This document shows, in pieces, positions 44,801 through 55,353 of a stretch of DNA of 64,000 nucleotides (position 1 is the stretch's first letter; each line of letters begins with the position of its first letter). The translations under genes and the position numbers were made by a program. Location of the stretch: contig NC_073745.1 in assembly GCF_029784135.1 (NCBI RefSeq), forward strand, positions 42,550,420-42,614,419. The letters are read 5' to 3'. The notes beneath the pieces are model-generated. The model was given only the letters and a program-made list of their open reading frames with translations, was not told the origin of the DNA and made no database searches. Source of the DNA: Toxorhynchites rutilus septentrionalis (taxonomy: Eukaryota; Arthropoda; Insecta; Diptera; Culicidae).

Positions 44801-45142
44801 GATGTTTTCTACTTAAGTACGTGCAGAACTTCAAACAATAAATACACTTAAATACGAATAATACAAAGCTTTCTACTTTCTATTTCTTTTACATATTACT
44901 TATATGAACGTATGTATTAAAAAAATTGATTAAAGGCGATGACGATGGAAATGAAATTACAAAATAGAATTCAATGGAACAAATTTCCCCTAAATCCTAC
45001 GTTTATTGAGCATTAAACAAAGTTGGTTTGCAGCAACCATGACGTAAAAAGTTAAGCAACTACGCTCGATGCTTTGTTTGTACTATCAGCTCCACCACGG
45101 AATGAAGAAGTTTGACATTTTGGGCACTTCGTGTCCGCCACA
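41871..45142. other. Mostly unique non-coding region with a GT microsatellite
   Basis: (GT)n with interruptions lies at about 43278-43300. 42200-44650 is GC-richer and resembles the other unique islands. Several frames of 60-140 codons on both strands overlap and have no domains, so none is called. No TE motif was seen. Confidence 0.45.
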
Positions 45143-45170
45143 TACACTTTGTCCAACTTCTATAAGACCA
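45143..45170 (+). repeat. Solo Tc1-type terminal repeat
   Basis: TACACTTTGTCCAACTTCTA followed by TAAGACCA matches the outer end of the Tc1 element at 57164-58538 (TACACTCTGTCCAACTTCCA). No partner end or transposase lies nearby. Confidence 0.6.
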
Positions 45171-46618
45171 CTCTGATTCTATTTCGTTGCAACACAAACA
45201 GTTAGAATTTCAACAAGATACATTCATACATTGTTGAATGCTTAGAATAAAGTATATTTAACGTCAATTTGTTTTTTTTTTTCTTTATGGTCCCGCCTCC
45301 TTCCCCTACAGAGATTTGAGCAAGGCGAGTTATCTAAAAGATAATTTAGTTATTTTTTTCAGCATTGAAATCAGATAGGCAAACAAAAAAAGAACAACAA
45401 ACTGATTTTATTTACAGTTATAAGTTCAAAAAATTACAATGTCAAATGACAAGCCAATACTCAGTCATGTCCTCCACAGAGCCGATACGGTCCCGACGAG
45501 GCCCTTGCAGCCATGTGGTCCACCAGAGCACAAGCCCAACCGCCAGCCTTGTATTGGATTAACTATGAATATCATCATCCAGAGAAATCGAGAAAACTTC
45601 CTTAACGAAAAATTTCTAGACCGGCACATAGAAAACTTTCAATTTAATATTCTTTATATCTGGGTTACGCGCGCGACGCTCAAACTTATGTAGACTACTT
45701 TAATTTTTTTTAACTAATATAATATAAAAACAACAAAATAAAAAATCCCACATTAAATTATCCGTTCGTATAAAAGTTCGTCAGTAACAATCTTCGTCAT
45801 AAAATTTAAAAACATATCGGTCGGCTGTTAATGAAACACAGCTTTCACGTGTGAAATACAGTGCCTCTTTAATTATGTAAGTGTTGTTGCACGTTTAATA
45901 TGTCTGGCATCGAATTGAACACATTTATACCTTTGAAATACAACGAATTTTGTGAAGCACATGTCAAGAAATTGGGTGTTCTCAATATTCATTCGCGTTT
46001 CTTGTGTTATTACGGTGAAAGTCACTTCCTCTTTCAACTCGATCACACAAATATGGAGGCAACAAACCTTTAAGGTGAAGGTGGAAGCTAGCCACAAATG
46101 GCTGCCACAATGGCGCTCATTTCTTTCATCTCCGTCCCTCACCCCTCGCCCAAAAATCAATAATTTCGCGAAACAGTGTGAAGAAAATTTTCGTTTTCGC
46201 ACACTTCCCATGGAGTAATATCAACCAAAATTTAATCGATTACTCACAAGATATCAAATTTTCATCTGCTGTCGCACTGTATAGTGAAAAACGTCGGAAA
46301 ACTCGAGCAAGTGCTCTGAAAGTTAAATTTTCATTTTTCAATCTTCGGCAATAGTTTTGTTTGTGTTGGTGAAAGCATCGTTATTTTTTTGACACTGATG
46401 CCAGACAACATCATCGAAACAGCTATCAAAACCACTCAATAAAATGTTATTCCTGAGTCATAGCCTTTCATGTCATGAAAATCAATATAATAAAATAGTG
46501 TTGATATCAATACAATCATTATTTTTACGTTTAATGGGTCTATAATGTAAGTTTTAGCAACTTTAACATTGGGTAAGAAAATTGTATTGCAGAGCTCGGA
46601 ACACTGCCACGGCTGCCT
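45171..46618. other. Non-coding stretch with a dispersed repeat core
   Basis: TTAAGGTGAAGGTGGAAGCT (from 46073, continuing AGCCA) occurs inverted at 52528-52555. 45870-46216 has the look of a dispersed repeat, with overlapping open frames on both strands and no domain. Confidence 0.4.
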
Positions 46619-46663
46619 ATGCTTTCAAAAACAATAAACGGAAAAGTATTACATTCAATCAAA

Positions 46664-47086
46664 ATGTCTCAGCCAACGAAGAGAAGGGTTAAGGTTCTCC
46701 AACGTGAATATGTGAAAACAATACGACCAACGAAGGAAAATATTGAGGAATTATCAGCATCGAGTTACTATGCGGTAGAACTTGTTAATATCAAAAGAGC
46801 CCCAATTCGCATGTGTTATAAATTTGCACATGTTACGCTCGCGTATAATCAGAATTTTACTTCATATGCAAAAATACCCCTTCTATATATTTATGTTTGC
46901 AATTGGCTTGGTTCATCGGAACATATCGTTCATACATTTAACTTCAGTATTGAATTGTTATTTTTTTTTCAAATGTATTCAAAGACTCGTGTCAATGAAG
47001 CGCCACACAGTCTGATAAGTGGCCGGCCGTGGAGTTGCCGGCCTAGAATAGCACTTCGGGTCTTGGTCCCTGTCCCTGTCGTATGA
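46664..47086 (+). CDS. Unrecognised short open frame, interrupted by the R1 element
   Basis: The frame from ATG 46664 begins MSQPTKRRVKVLQREYVKTI and is hydrophilic for about 45 residues, then turns hydrophobic and AT-biased. A possible 3' splice acceptor (TTGTATTGCAG, ending at 46592) lies upstream. The R1 retrotransposon inserted at 47022; in the undisturbed site the frame would have continued past 52451 for roughly 50 codons. I recognise no family. Only the first 45 codons look protein-like; the rest may be chance. It could be an exon remnant or TE debris. Confidence 0.15.
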   Translation: MSQPTKRRVKVLQREYVKTIRPTKENIEELSASSYYAVELVNIKRAPIRMCYKFAHVTLAYNQNFTSYAKIPLLYIYVCNWLGSSEHIVHTFNFSIELLFFFQMYSKTRVNEAPHSLISGRPWSCRPRIALRVLVPVPVV

Positions 47087-47616
47087 GGCGACTAATCGGG
47101 TGACAACGCGAGTAAGGGCGCGGTAAAGCCTATTGGAGATTGCACGGGGGAAATACCGTGTACAGGAGCCACGAAAGGAGTGCCAAGCACATCAGGATTG
47201 ACGCCAGTAAGATCCTGATTACGACATACTGGTTACGCATAGAAAACGGACACGATACGGAAACGATTTCAACACGACGCTAAAGGCTGACAGTCGTACT
47301 ATCCCGTTCCCTGAGTAAGAAAGGGTGACACCGTCCTGAAATGGCGTTTGGGCTAATAGTGCGGTTGCCCCCGTCCCGGTAATAACTTGGCAAGTCTTCG
47401 GGTACGTTCGATGCTCGTCTAGGCCCAGGCACTAGGTACTAGGCGTCAGATGTCACATTCCTGACTTGCGCTGATCTGGCTCTGAACACGGTCCCCATGA
47501 AGGACCGTGTCAACCCCTGCATGGCCTCACTGCTTGCATAGATAACCATGGGATCACTGGTAGTGACTATGTACAACGAGCGGAGATAGCGGCCCGAAGT
47601 TGGGACCCAGAAAAAT

Positions 47617-48999
47617 ATGAATAGTTGCAATAACACACCAACAAACGATGGAGAGGAGAATGTGTTCGCGAGAAGCGGACGAATGCTGAGGTCACCTGTC
47701 ACTCGAGTAGCCACAACGAGTACAAGCAACACAAAACCACAATAAGTGTTTGCTGCCCAAGCATTCCAAGGAGATCTTGGCTCCGTACAGAGCCAGTTGT
47801 TTACGCTGACCTCAAGCGCATCCCAAGAAGGGCAACTTGGGAGGCTCAGCATCACGGACGTTAGGAAAAAGGTCAACGAACTTTACGAGTTCGTAAAGGA
47901 CAAAAACAATGTCCACTTAAAAATAAAACATCTGGTGACGAGCATCAGATCAGTCGTCATGGTTGCTGAACGCGAGCATAAGGAGCTGCAGATGAGAGCA
48001 GAGGGTGCTGAAAAGGCTCTGCTCGAGGCGAATGAGAAACCCGTCGAGATACTTGAGACGCCGAAGGGTCCTCTGAACACACGATCGGACAAGAGAAGGA
48101 GGGACACCCCAGGAGAAGAAGAAGAGCTGAAAAAGGCCAAGAACGATCTGAGTAACGCGAAAGGAGGTGAAAGCAGTGAATGGCGTACTGTCGATAACCA
48201 GACAGAAAAACGCAAAAAACAGAAGGAGAAGAAGAAAAAAGTTGAGCAGGAAAAGAAGAAACTCGGACCTCGAGTGGAGCGAATCAAGGGCGATGCTTTG
48301 ATCGTTGAAGTGTCAGCAGGAGTATCGTATGCAGCTATCCTTCGGAAAGTGAGAGACGATCCGGAGTTGCAGACACTGGGCGAGCACGTCGTGAAAACTA
48401 GGCGCACGCAGAAAGGCGAGATGCTCTTCGAGCTTAAAAAAGATCCAGCGGTTAAGAGCTCTGCTTTCAAACAACTCATTGAGAAGTCACTAGGGGAGGA
48501 GGCGAAGGTGAGAGCTCTCTCTCAGGAATCAACCATCGAGTGCCGGTATCTGGACGAGATCACGACTGTTGAGGAATTGAGAACTGCGTTACAGTCACAA
48601 TGTGACCTTGGCGATGTGCCAATGACAATCCGGCTGAGAAAGGCATACGGTGGGACACAAACGGCCTCGATACGGCTCTCGAAACAAGCTGCGAATAAAC
48701 TGGTGGAGAAGGGTAAAATAAAAGTGGGGTGGTCCATGTGCCCGATGAAAGCTACCCCTCGTATGGCCAAGCAAATGGAGAGATGCTTTCAATGCATGGG
48801 CTTCGGTCACCAGGCGAAAAACTGCGGTGGTCCTGAGAGATTGAAATTGTGCAGGAAGTGCGGGACGGAAGGTCACGTTGCTAGAGACTGCACAAAGCAA
48901 CCGAGGTGCATGTTGTGCAAGGAGGAGGACGGAAACGACCACGTCACAGGTAGCTTCAAATGTCCGGCGTACAAAAAGGCGATTGCGGGTTCGCAGTAA
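47617..48999 (+). pseudogene. R1-clade ORF1 (gag-like) with one premature stop
   Basis: I choose ATG 47617 (MNSCNNTPTNDGEENVFARS) because the frame is continuous from there to 48999 apart from a single TAA at 47743-47745 (codon 43). The protein then has a charged coiled-coil-like middle (LKKAKND..., runs of Lys/Glu), an RNA-binding domain, and three zinc knuckles at the C-terminus: CFQCMGFGHQAKNC, CRKCGTEGHVARDC and CMLCKEEDGNDHVTGSFKC. This is the standard ORF1 of R1-type elements, binding element RNA in a nucleoprotein particle. Length, about 460 codons, is normal. Confidence 0.85.
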
Positions 49000-51954
49000 T
49001 GGAGGTTACCCAGCTCAACCTGAATCATTGCGACATAGCACAGCAATTGTTGTGGCAGTCAACAACTGAAACTAAATGCGACGTTGCAATGATCGCAGAA
49101 CCGTACCGAGTTCCTCGCGATAACGGAAAATGGGTGGTGGATAAAGCAGGGATGGCTGCAATACTAGTGATGGGAAGGTACCCCATCCAAGAAGTGGTGG
49201 AAAGCTCACAGGAAGCTTTCGTGATCGTCAAAATCAACGGAATCTTCATGTGTAGTTGCTATGCACCCCCAAGATGGTCAGCGGAACAGTTTCACGAGAT
49301 GTTGGACGTACTCACGGATAAGGTCAGCGGCCGCAAACCAGTCATCATCGAAATGAGACTTCAACGCCTGGGCTGAGGAGTGGGGAAGCAGATGCACCAA
49401 CGCCAGGGGGTACAGACTACTAGAAGCCTTCGCAAAACTAGACGTCACACTTCTGAACGAAGGCACTAGCAGCACCTTTCGAAGGGACGGCCGCGAATCC
49501 ATCATCGATGTAACTTTCTGCAGTCCATCACTGGCGGCTAACACGAAGTGGAGAGTGTCGGAGGGATACACACACAGCGACCACCAGGCAATCCTGTATA
49601 GTGTCGGCCAACGGAATCCCGCAGCGGTACGGAATACAAGAACCTTTGAGCGGAAGTGGAGGACAAAGGTTTTTGACAAGGAGCTTTTCGTCGAAGCACT
49701 ACGCATAGACAGCAGAACTCTTAATCTGAGCGCCGACGGGCTGACAGGAACATTGGTGAGGGCATGCGATACAGCGATGCCGAGAAGACTGAACCCGACG
49801 AATGAACGACGTCCAGCCTACTGGTGGAACGAGACACTCAGCATCCTCCGCGCTAACTGTCTACGAGCCAGAAGAAGAGTCCAGAGGGCACGAACCGATG
49901 TAGAGAGAGAGGAGCACCGCGCGTCTTTCCGAGCGACCAGAGCCGCCTTGAAACGAGAGATACGTAGGAGCAAATCGAACTGCTATAGGGAGCTGTGTCG
50001 AGACGTCGACGCAAATCCTTGGGGTGAAGCTTATCGAATCGTGATGGCGAAATTCCGTAGTTCAACGACTCCCATGGAATTATGTCCGGAAAAACTCGAG
50101 GTCATTGTGAATGGACTCTTTCCGCAGCACGACCCACCGACGTGGCCACCCACACTGTACGGTGAGGACGAAACAGAGAACGCAAAAGTCACCAACGAAG
50201 AAATCATCGCGGTGGCAAAAGGTCTAAAGTTGAAAAAAGCACCCGGCCCCGACGGAATCCCCAATGTGGCCCTGAAATCGGCGATCCTTGCTTTCCCCGA
50301 CATGTTCAGGGTGGTGCTGCAGAAATGCCTGGATGACGGTCTCTTCCCTGCGGAATGGAAGATACAAAAGTTGGTGCTGCTCCCGAAACCAGGAAAGCCA
50401 CCTGGAGATCCAGCGTCGTATAGGCCTATTTGTTTGTTGGATACTTTGGGAAAGCTCTTGGAAAGGGTTATTCTCAACAGACTGGTGAAATGCACGGAGG
50501 ATGACCACGGATTGTCGAAAATGCAGTTCGGGTTCCGGAAAGGAAAGTCGACAGTGGACGCTATTCGGACAGTTATCGAGAAAGCTCAGGTCTCGCTTAA
50601 ACAAAAACGAAGAGGCGACCGTTACTGCGCGGTGATTTTGATTGACGTGAAGAACGCCTTCAATAGTGCCAGCTGGGAGGCCATCGCCGAGGCGCTACAC
50701 AGATTGAAGGTCCCTGGCTACCTGTACAGGATACTGAGGAGTTATTTCCAGAATCGGATCCTGGTATACAACACAGACAGGGGACAGATAGTGAAGAATA
50801 TCTCGGCGGGAGTTCCAAAATGTTCCATCCTAGGTCCCACGCTTTGGAACACGATGTACGACGGTGTTCTAAGGCTGAAGCTACCCAGAGGTGTGGAGAT
50901 CGTGGGCTTCGTGGACGACATCGTAACAACGGTAATCGGCGAGACGCTTCAGGAGGTGGAAATGTTGGCGACTGAGGCTGTAGACATGATCGGTAGTTGG
51001 ATGGACAGCGTAAAGCTCCAGATGGCACATCACAAAACCGAGGTGCTGTTAGTGAGCAATCGTAAGGCAGTGCTGCGGGCAGAGGTATCGGTCGGAGGAC
51101 ATACCATCGTTTCGAAGCGGGCGGTGAAGTACCTCGGAGTCATGATCGACGACCGGCTGAACTTCAACCAGCACGTCGACTATGCATGTGGGAAGGCGTC
51201 AAAGGCCATCAACGTGGTGGCGAGGATCATGCCAAATAGCTTTGGCCCAAGCAGCAGCAAGAGGCGTCTCTTGGCGAGTGTATCTTCGTCGATACTGAGG
51301 TATGGTGGCCCTGCCTGGTTGGCGGCTCTGGAAACCCACCGAAATCGGAGGAAGCTGAACAGCACATTCCGACTCATGGCCATGCGAGTCGTAAGTGCTT
51401 ATAGGACCATTTCGACAGAAGCTGTGTGTGTAATCGCCGGAATGATTCCCATCTGCATCACTCTGGCGGAAGATAGCGAGTGCTACAAGCGACGGGAAAG
51501 CAGAGGTATCCGGAAATTGATGAGAGCGGAGTCGTTGGACAAATGGCAGTATGAATGGGATACGGCAGAAAATGGTAGATGGACGTACAGGCTGATACCG
51601 GTACTTTCGACCTGGTTGAACAGGAAACACGGTGAAGTTAACTTTTACTTGACGCAGTTTCTGTCTGGGCATGGCTGTTTCAGGCAATATCTACACCGGT
51701 TCGGGCACGCAGTTTCACCCCTCTGTCCGGAGTGTGGAGATATGGAGGAAACACCGGAGCACGTCGTTTTTGTCTGTCCCAGGTTCACCGAAAGGCGCGA
51801 GGGGCTGCCTGCACTTCATGTCGGGAATATTGTGGAGGAGATGTGTCGCGACGAGATGATCTGGAATGCCGTGAGCAGTGCAATCACACAAATCATGTCG
51901 GAGCTGCAGCGAAGGTGGAGGGCTGACCAAAGTGCTGACAACGTCCGACGGTGA
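48999..51954 (+). pseudogene. R1-clade ORF2 (endonuclease, reverse transcriptase) with one frameshift
   Basis: ORF2 starts at the ATG overlapping the ORF1 stop as TAATG (48997-49001): MEVTQLNLNHCDIAQQLLWQ. The endonuclease reads AMIAEPYRVP, then a one-base insertion at about 49350-49356 breaks the frame before GDFNAW (seen as DFNAWAEEWGSR), followed by YTHSDHQAI. The reverse transcriptase has LIDVKNAFNSASW (motif A). Motif B reads GVPKCSILGP where GVPQGSILGP is usual, and motif C reads FVDD where FADD is usual. A C-terminal CPECGDMEETPEHVVFVC zinc motif ends the protein. Repaired length would be about 984 residues, normal for the clade. Confidence 0.85.
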
Positions 51955-52438
51955 AAGGTGAACAACGGCGACGGCTGTTGCAAGAGATGGTACCTCACGA
52001 GAGTAGCTGTGACGGGGTGCGCGTTGTGTTGGAGGGCACCACCTAATCGGCTCTCCGCTGGGAAAAGAAATCCTGCGAGGGTGGCTGTGACGGGTTGCGC
52101 GTCAAGTTGGAGGGCAATTCCTAATCGGTTCACGTCTCGACGGGTAAATGGATGCCTGCGAAGAGGACATCAGCGCAGTGGAATTAATAACGAATAGAAA
52201 GGAAAAAATATTGATAAAAAGGGAAGGACAACGCTAGTTAGCGTTGAAAACTCGAGAAGTGCATGAGCACAGCCGCCCCCTGAAGAAGTCGCCTAGATGT
52301 GGTCCCAGGGGGAATAAGGCAACGAGTAGAGGGCTTGGTTTTTGTGGGTGCGATCCCCACTCGACGTCTGGGTTAACCCTTCCCAGGTAAGGCTGGTAGA
52401 GCGTTCCTCACCTCTTTAAAAAAAAAAAAAAAAAAACG
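51955..52438 (+). other. 3' untranslated region of the R1-clade element
   Basis: Two direct repeats of about 78 bp (from about 52000 and 52080) share GTGACGGGKTGCGCGT and AATCGGYTC. Near 52350 GTGGGTGCGATCCCCAC forms a 5-bp stem with a 7-base loop, the shape of a tRNA T-arm. The region ends in an A tract (about 52417-52436). Such 3' structures are where R1-type reverse transcriptases recognise their RNA. Confidence 0.65.
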
Positions 52439-52559
52439 GTCTGATAAGTGAATTGATCTATTTGCATATGCTTTGCTCTTCTCTCACAAACACTATTACC
52501 CCATTTTTACACGTGGTTTTACCTATACTACTACAATGGCTAGCTTCCACCTTCACCTT

Positions 52560-52843
52560 AACTACTTTGAAAATGAACACCATAGTTAAATAAACAATCC
52601 TTTGCTTCACGGATAACCATTACAGAGCGTCCAACATTAAAGATGAGGAAGTGAATCTGTTACATTTTAGTATCAACCGCATTATTTTATTTTTCAAACG
52701 CTGTAATCTCGATATTTGTGTTTCATTGCCCAGAAATAAAATGGAAGAGCAAAAGTCTAAATGAGGAGAGATGATTTATTGTATAGCTGTATTTTGCTGC
52801 AAATAGTTAAATCGTTTTTCAATCGGCATAAGATTTCATACTT
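52560..52843 (-). pseudogene. CR1/L2-like reverse transcriptase C-terminal piece
   Basis: On the minus strand, directly beyond the SINE, the reading KNDLTICSKIQLYN continues the C-terminal domain, followed across frame changes by blocks such as FYFWAMKHK and WLSVKQRI, the order found at the end of CR1/L2-type ORF2. It is the continuation of the element at 54403-57161, displaced by the SINE. Several indels are present. Confidence 0.6.
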
Positions 52844-52970
52844 AGGGTGCACCCGTGGCCGAGTGGTTAGCGTCTCACATTATCATGCCGGGTGTTCGGG
52901 TTCGATTCCCGTTCTGGCCGGAAGATTTTTCGTCAAAGAAGTTTCCTCCGACTTGCACTGTGGTCACGCG

Positions 52971-54256
52971 TAAAGGGTGTGTCACATCAAATTGCATCAC
53001 GGAAAACACGCTGTAGAAATTCGTCCAGTAGACCGATCCTTTTGAAAATTTTAGACAGTCAAATAAAAACTATTAAACAACTTTTGGCACATACGGGCCC
53101 AAGCCCGTATGCTCGCACCTTCCTCTTTACCCCGTCCATAAGGTTCTGTACAACGTCAGGTTGTAGTTTTTTTTTAACAGAAATCCATTTTCTCTTGAAG
53201 TCCGCCTCCGATTTGACAACTTTTGGGTTCTTCCGGAGGGCCTGCTTCATAATCGCCCAATATTTCTCTATTGGGCGAAGCTCCGGCGCGTTGGGCGGGT
53301 TCATTTCCTTTGGCACGAAGGTGACCCCGTTGGCTTCGTACCACTCCAACACGTCCTTTGAATAGTGGCACGAAGCGAGATCCGGCCAGAAGATGGTCGG
53401 GCCCTCGTGCTGCTTCAATAGTGGTAGTAAGCGCTTCTGTAGGCACTCCTTAAGGTAAACCTGCCCGTTTACCGTGCCGGTCATCACGAAGGGGGCGCTC
53501 CGCTTTCCGCAAGAGCAGATCGCTTGCCACACCATGTACTTTTTTGCAAACTTGGATAGTTTCTGCTTGCGAATCTCCTCCGGAACGCTGAATTTGTCCT
53601 CTGCGGAGAAGAATAACAGGCCCGGCAGCTGACGAAAGTCCGCTTTGACGTAGGTTTCGTCGTCCATTACCAGGCAATGCGGTTTCGTCAGCATTTCGGT
53701 GTACAGCTTCCGGGCTCGCGTCTTCCTCACCATGTTTTGCCTTTCGTCGCGGATAGGAGCCTTCTGAACCTTGTATGTACGCAGGCCCTCCCGCTGCTTG
53801 GTCCGCTGGACAAATGAACTTGACAAATTCAGCTTATTGGCGAGATCCCGGACCGAACTTCACGGATCACGTTTAAACTGCTTAACTACGCGCTTGTGAT
53901 CTTTTTCACTGACGGAGCATCCATTTTTGCCGTTCTTCACCTTCCGGTCGATGGTTAGGTTCTCGAAGTATCGTTTTAGTACTCTGCTGGCCGTGGATTG
54001 GACGATTCCCAGCATCTTACCGATGTCCCGATGTGACAACTCTGGATTCTCGAAATGAGTGCACAGGATTAATTCACGACGCTCTTTTTCGTTCGACGAC
54101 ATTTTTTCAAATTTACGAAAAATTGACAGTGAAGCATGGCCAACGTGATCTATACACTCTTATCTGATTATAAGCGAAAGCTGAAGATATAATTCCTAAA
54201 AATTAAATTTCTACAGCGTTTTTTCCGTGATGCAATTTGATGTGACACACCCTTTA
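52971..54256 (-). mobile_element. ITm DD37E transposon, family 2, copy B
   Basis: Body 52973-54254, TA on both sides, with the same AAGGGTGTGTCACATC ends as copy A. It lies within the SINE between CACGCG and TTCTAGAGC. It carries a full-length transposase with a single stop. Confidence 0.85.
53059..54102 (-). pseudogene. DD37E transposase (family 2, copy B), one premature stop
   Basis: From ATG 54102 the frame is 347 codons long and interrupted only at codon 81, where TGA replaces the AGA (Arg) present in copy A. The N-terminal part holds a helix-turn-helix (LSHRDIGKMLGIVQSTASRV). Catalytic residues are Asp in VMDDETYVKADF, Asp in FWPDLASCHYS and Glu in LRPIEKYWAI; I count 37 residues between the last two. 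One base change would separate this copy from an open frame, so it died recently. Confidence 0.85.
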
Positions 54257-54415
54257 TTCTAGAGCTTGCCCCTCGGAATACATTCAAGGCGTGTTATTTG
54301 GCTTAAGAAATCTCAACTAAGTATTAATGAATGATGCTAGTTAATGCATATGTTGAGACGGCAAAAGTTCCACAGGGAACGTTAACGCCATTCAAGAAGA
54401 AGAAGATTCCATACT

Positions 54416-55273
54416 TCTTGGCAATTTTCTTGATGACATTGTAAATGTGAGTGTTGAACTTGAGTTTGTCATCAAGATATTTAATTTCCCGAACGCGATC
54501 AATAGTCTCATCATCAATAACAATAGAGACGTTTTCATTTGAACGATTTCGCGAGATTACCATATATTTCGTTTTACTTATGTTCAATTTTTAATTGCTT
54601 ATACTTCAACCATCTACTTGAAGAATGCAAAACTCCATTTAAATGTGACGCGACCTGATTTAAATCATTAGCTGCAATGAGTAATACAGTATCATCTGCA
54701 AAAAGATTGATATCACAACATCGTAAATCTCGTCGCATGTCATTAATGTACATAATAAATAAAATGCACTTCCCTGAGGTACTCCAAGATTATTCCCTAC
54801 GGGGCTTTCCAATCGTTAATAATAGTCCGTTGAGTTCTGTCATACAAATAGCTTTCAAACCATTTATATGCAGTACTCGTAATTCCGAAGCGCTTAATCG
54901 TGTTCAACAACAAGGGCCTAGAAATTGTCTCGAAAGCGCGTTTTAGATCCAACAAAACAGCAATGATGGTATCTTTACATTCTAAATTATATTTCCATTT
55001 TGCTAACACCAAGTTCAATGCGGTTTCACGAGGATGACCTTCCTGATATCCCGATTGTTCTGGTATTAGAAAAGTGTTATGATTTAAATATTCCAACAGC
55101 TGGCCTTTAACAACTAATTCCAATATTTTCTCCAATGTGTGCCATATGTTGATGGGACGAAACTCTTCGGCTTTAATCGTTCCAGCAACCTTTTGAAAAG
55201 GAACTATCAGGGATTCCTTCCACACCTGAGGTACATGCCCAGTTAGTAAAGATTTATTGATAAGGTCCAGCAA
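54416..55273 (-). pseudogene. CR1/L2-like reverse transcriptase, broken
   Basis: Fingers and palm read PQVWKESLIVPFQK, EFRPINI, IPEQSGYQEGHP and VLLDLKRAFETISRPLL (motif A with catalytic Asp). Motif B has lost about 10 bases: VPQGSA runs straight into the LFIMYIND block (near 54768). Motif C is FADD at 54702-54691. SKTKYMVISRNRSN and IKYLDDKLKFNTHI follow, and the frame meets the SINE at 54415. It cannot be active. Confidence 0.75.
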
Positions 55274-55353
55274 GATGTAGTCAATAACATGAAAGCAATC
55301 TTGAATAACTCTAGCATTAACACTATCTACTTCCTAAAGAAAAGCAAATAGTT

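Larger units (their letters stand above)
47010..52450 (+). mobile_element. R1-clade non-LTR retrotransposon, near full length
   Basis: The element, 47022-52438 (5.4 kb), is bracketed by the 12-bp duplication GTCTGATAAGTG (47010-47021 and 52439-52450). It has a 595-bp 5' leader opening with a GGCCGGC/GCCGGCC stem-loop, ORF1, an ORF2 joined by TAATG, a 3' untranslated region with tandem repeats, and an A20 tail. R1 itself is specific for 28S rDNA; this copy is not in rDNA, so it belongs to a dispersed R1-clade lineage. Composition is clearly more GC-rich than the flanks. One stop in ORF1 and one frameshift in ORF2 disable it. Confidence 0.9.
52831..54415 (+). mobile_element. tRNA-derived SINE (Feilai-like) inside the CR1/L2-like element, split by DD37E copy B
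   Basis: Body 52844-54402. Box A TGGCCGAGTGGTTAGCG (52856-52872) and box B GGTTCGATTCC (52899-52909) give the tRNA-derived head. The tail, TTCTAGAGCTTGCC... to a (GAA)n 3' end at 54390-54402, resumes after the DD37E element at 54257. Target duplications AGATTTCATACTT (52831-52843) and AGATTCCATACTT (54403-54415) differ by one base. Feilai is the Aedes SINE I am reminded of. It needs a LINE's reverse transcriptase to move. Confidence 0.8.

Noticed and set aside
45365..46218. Overlapping frames of 65-112 codons on both strands
   Set aside because: They overlap a dispersed repeat and one another; neither strand shows a family.
47883..51930. Several antisense frames of 100-200 codons across the R1-clade element
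   Set aside because: They are shadows of ORF1 and ORF2 on the opposite strand.
52856..52910. Genuine tRNA gene
   Set aside because: Boxes A and B are present, but the arms do not form a tRNA fold around them and the unit continues into a SINE body with target duplications.
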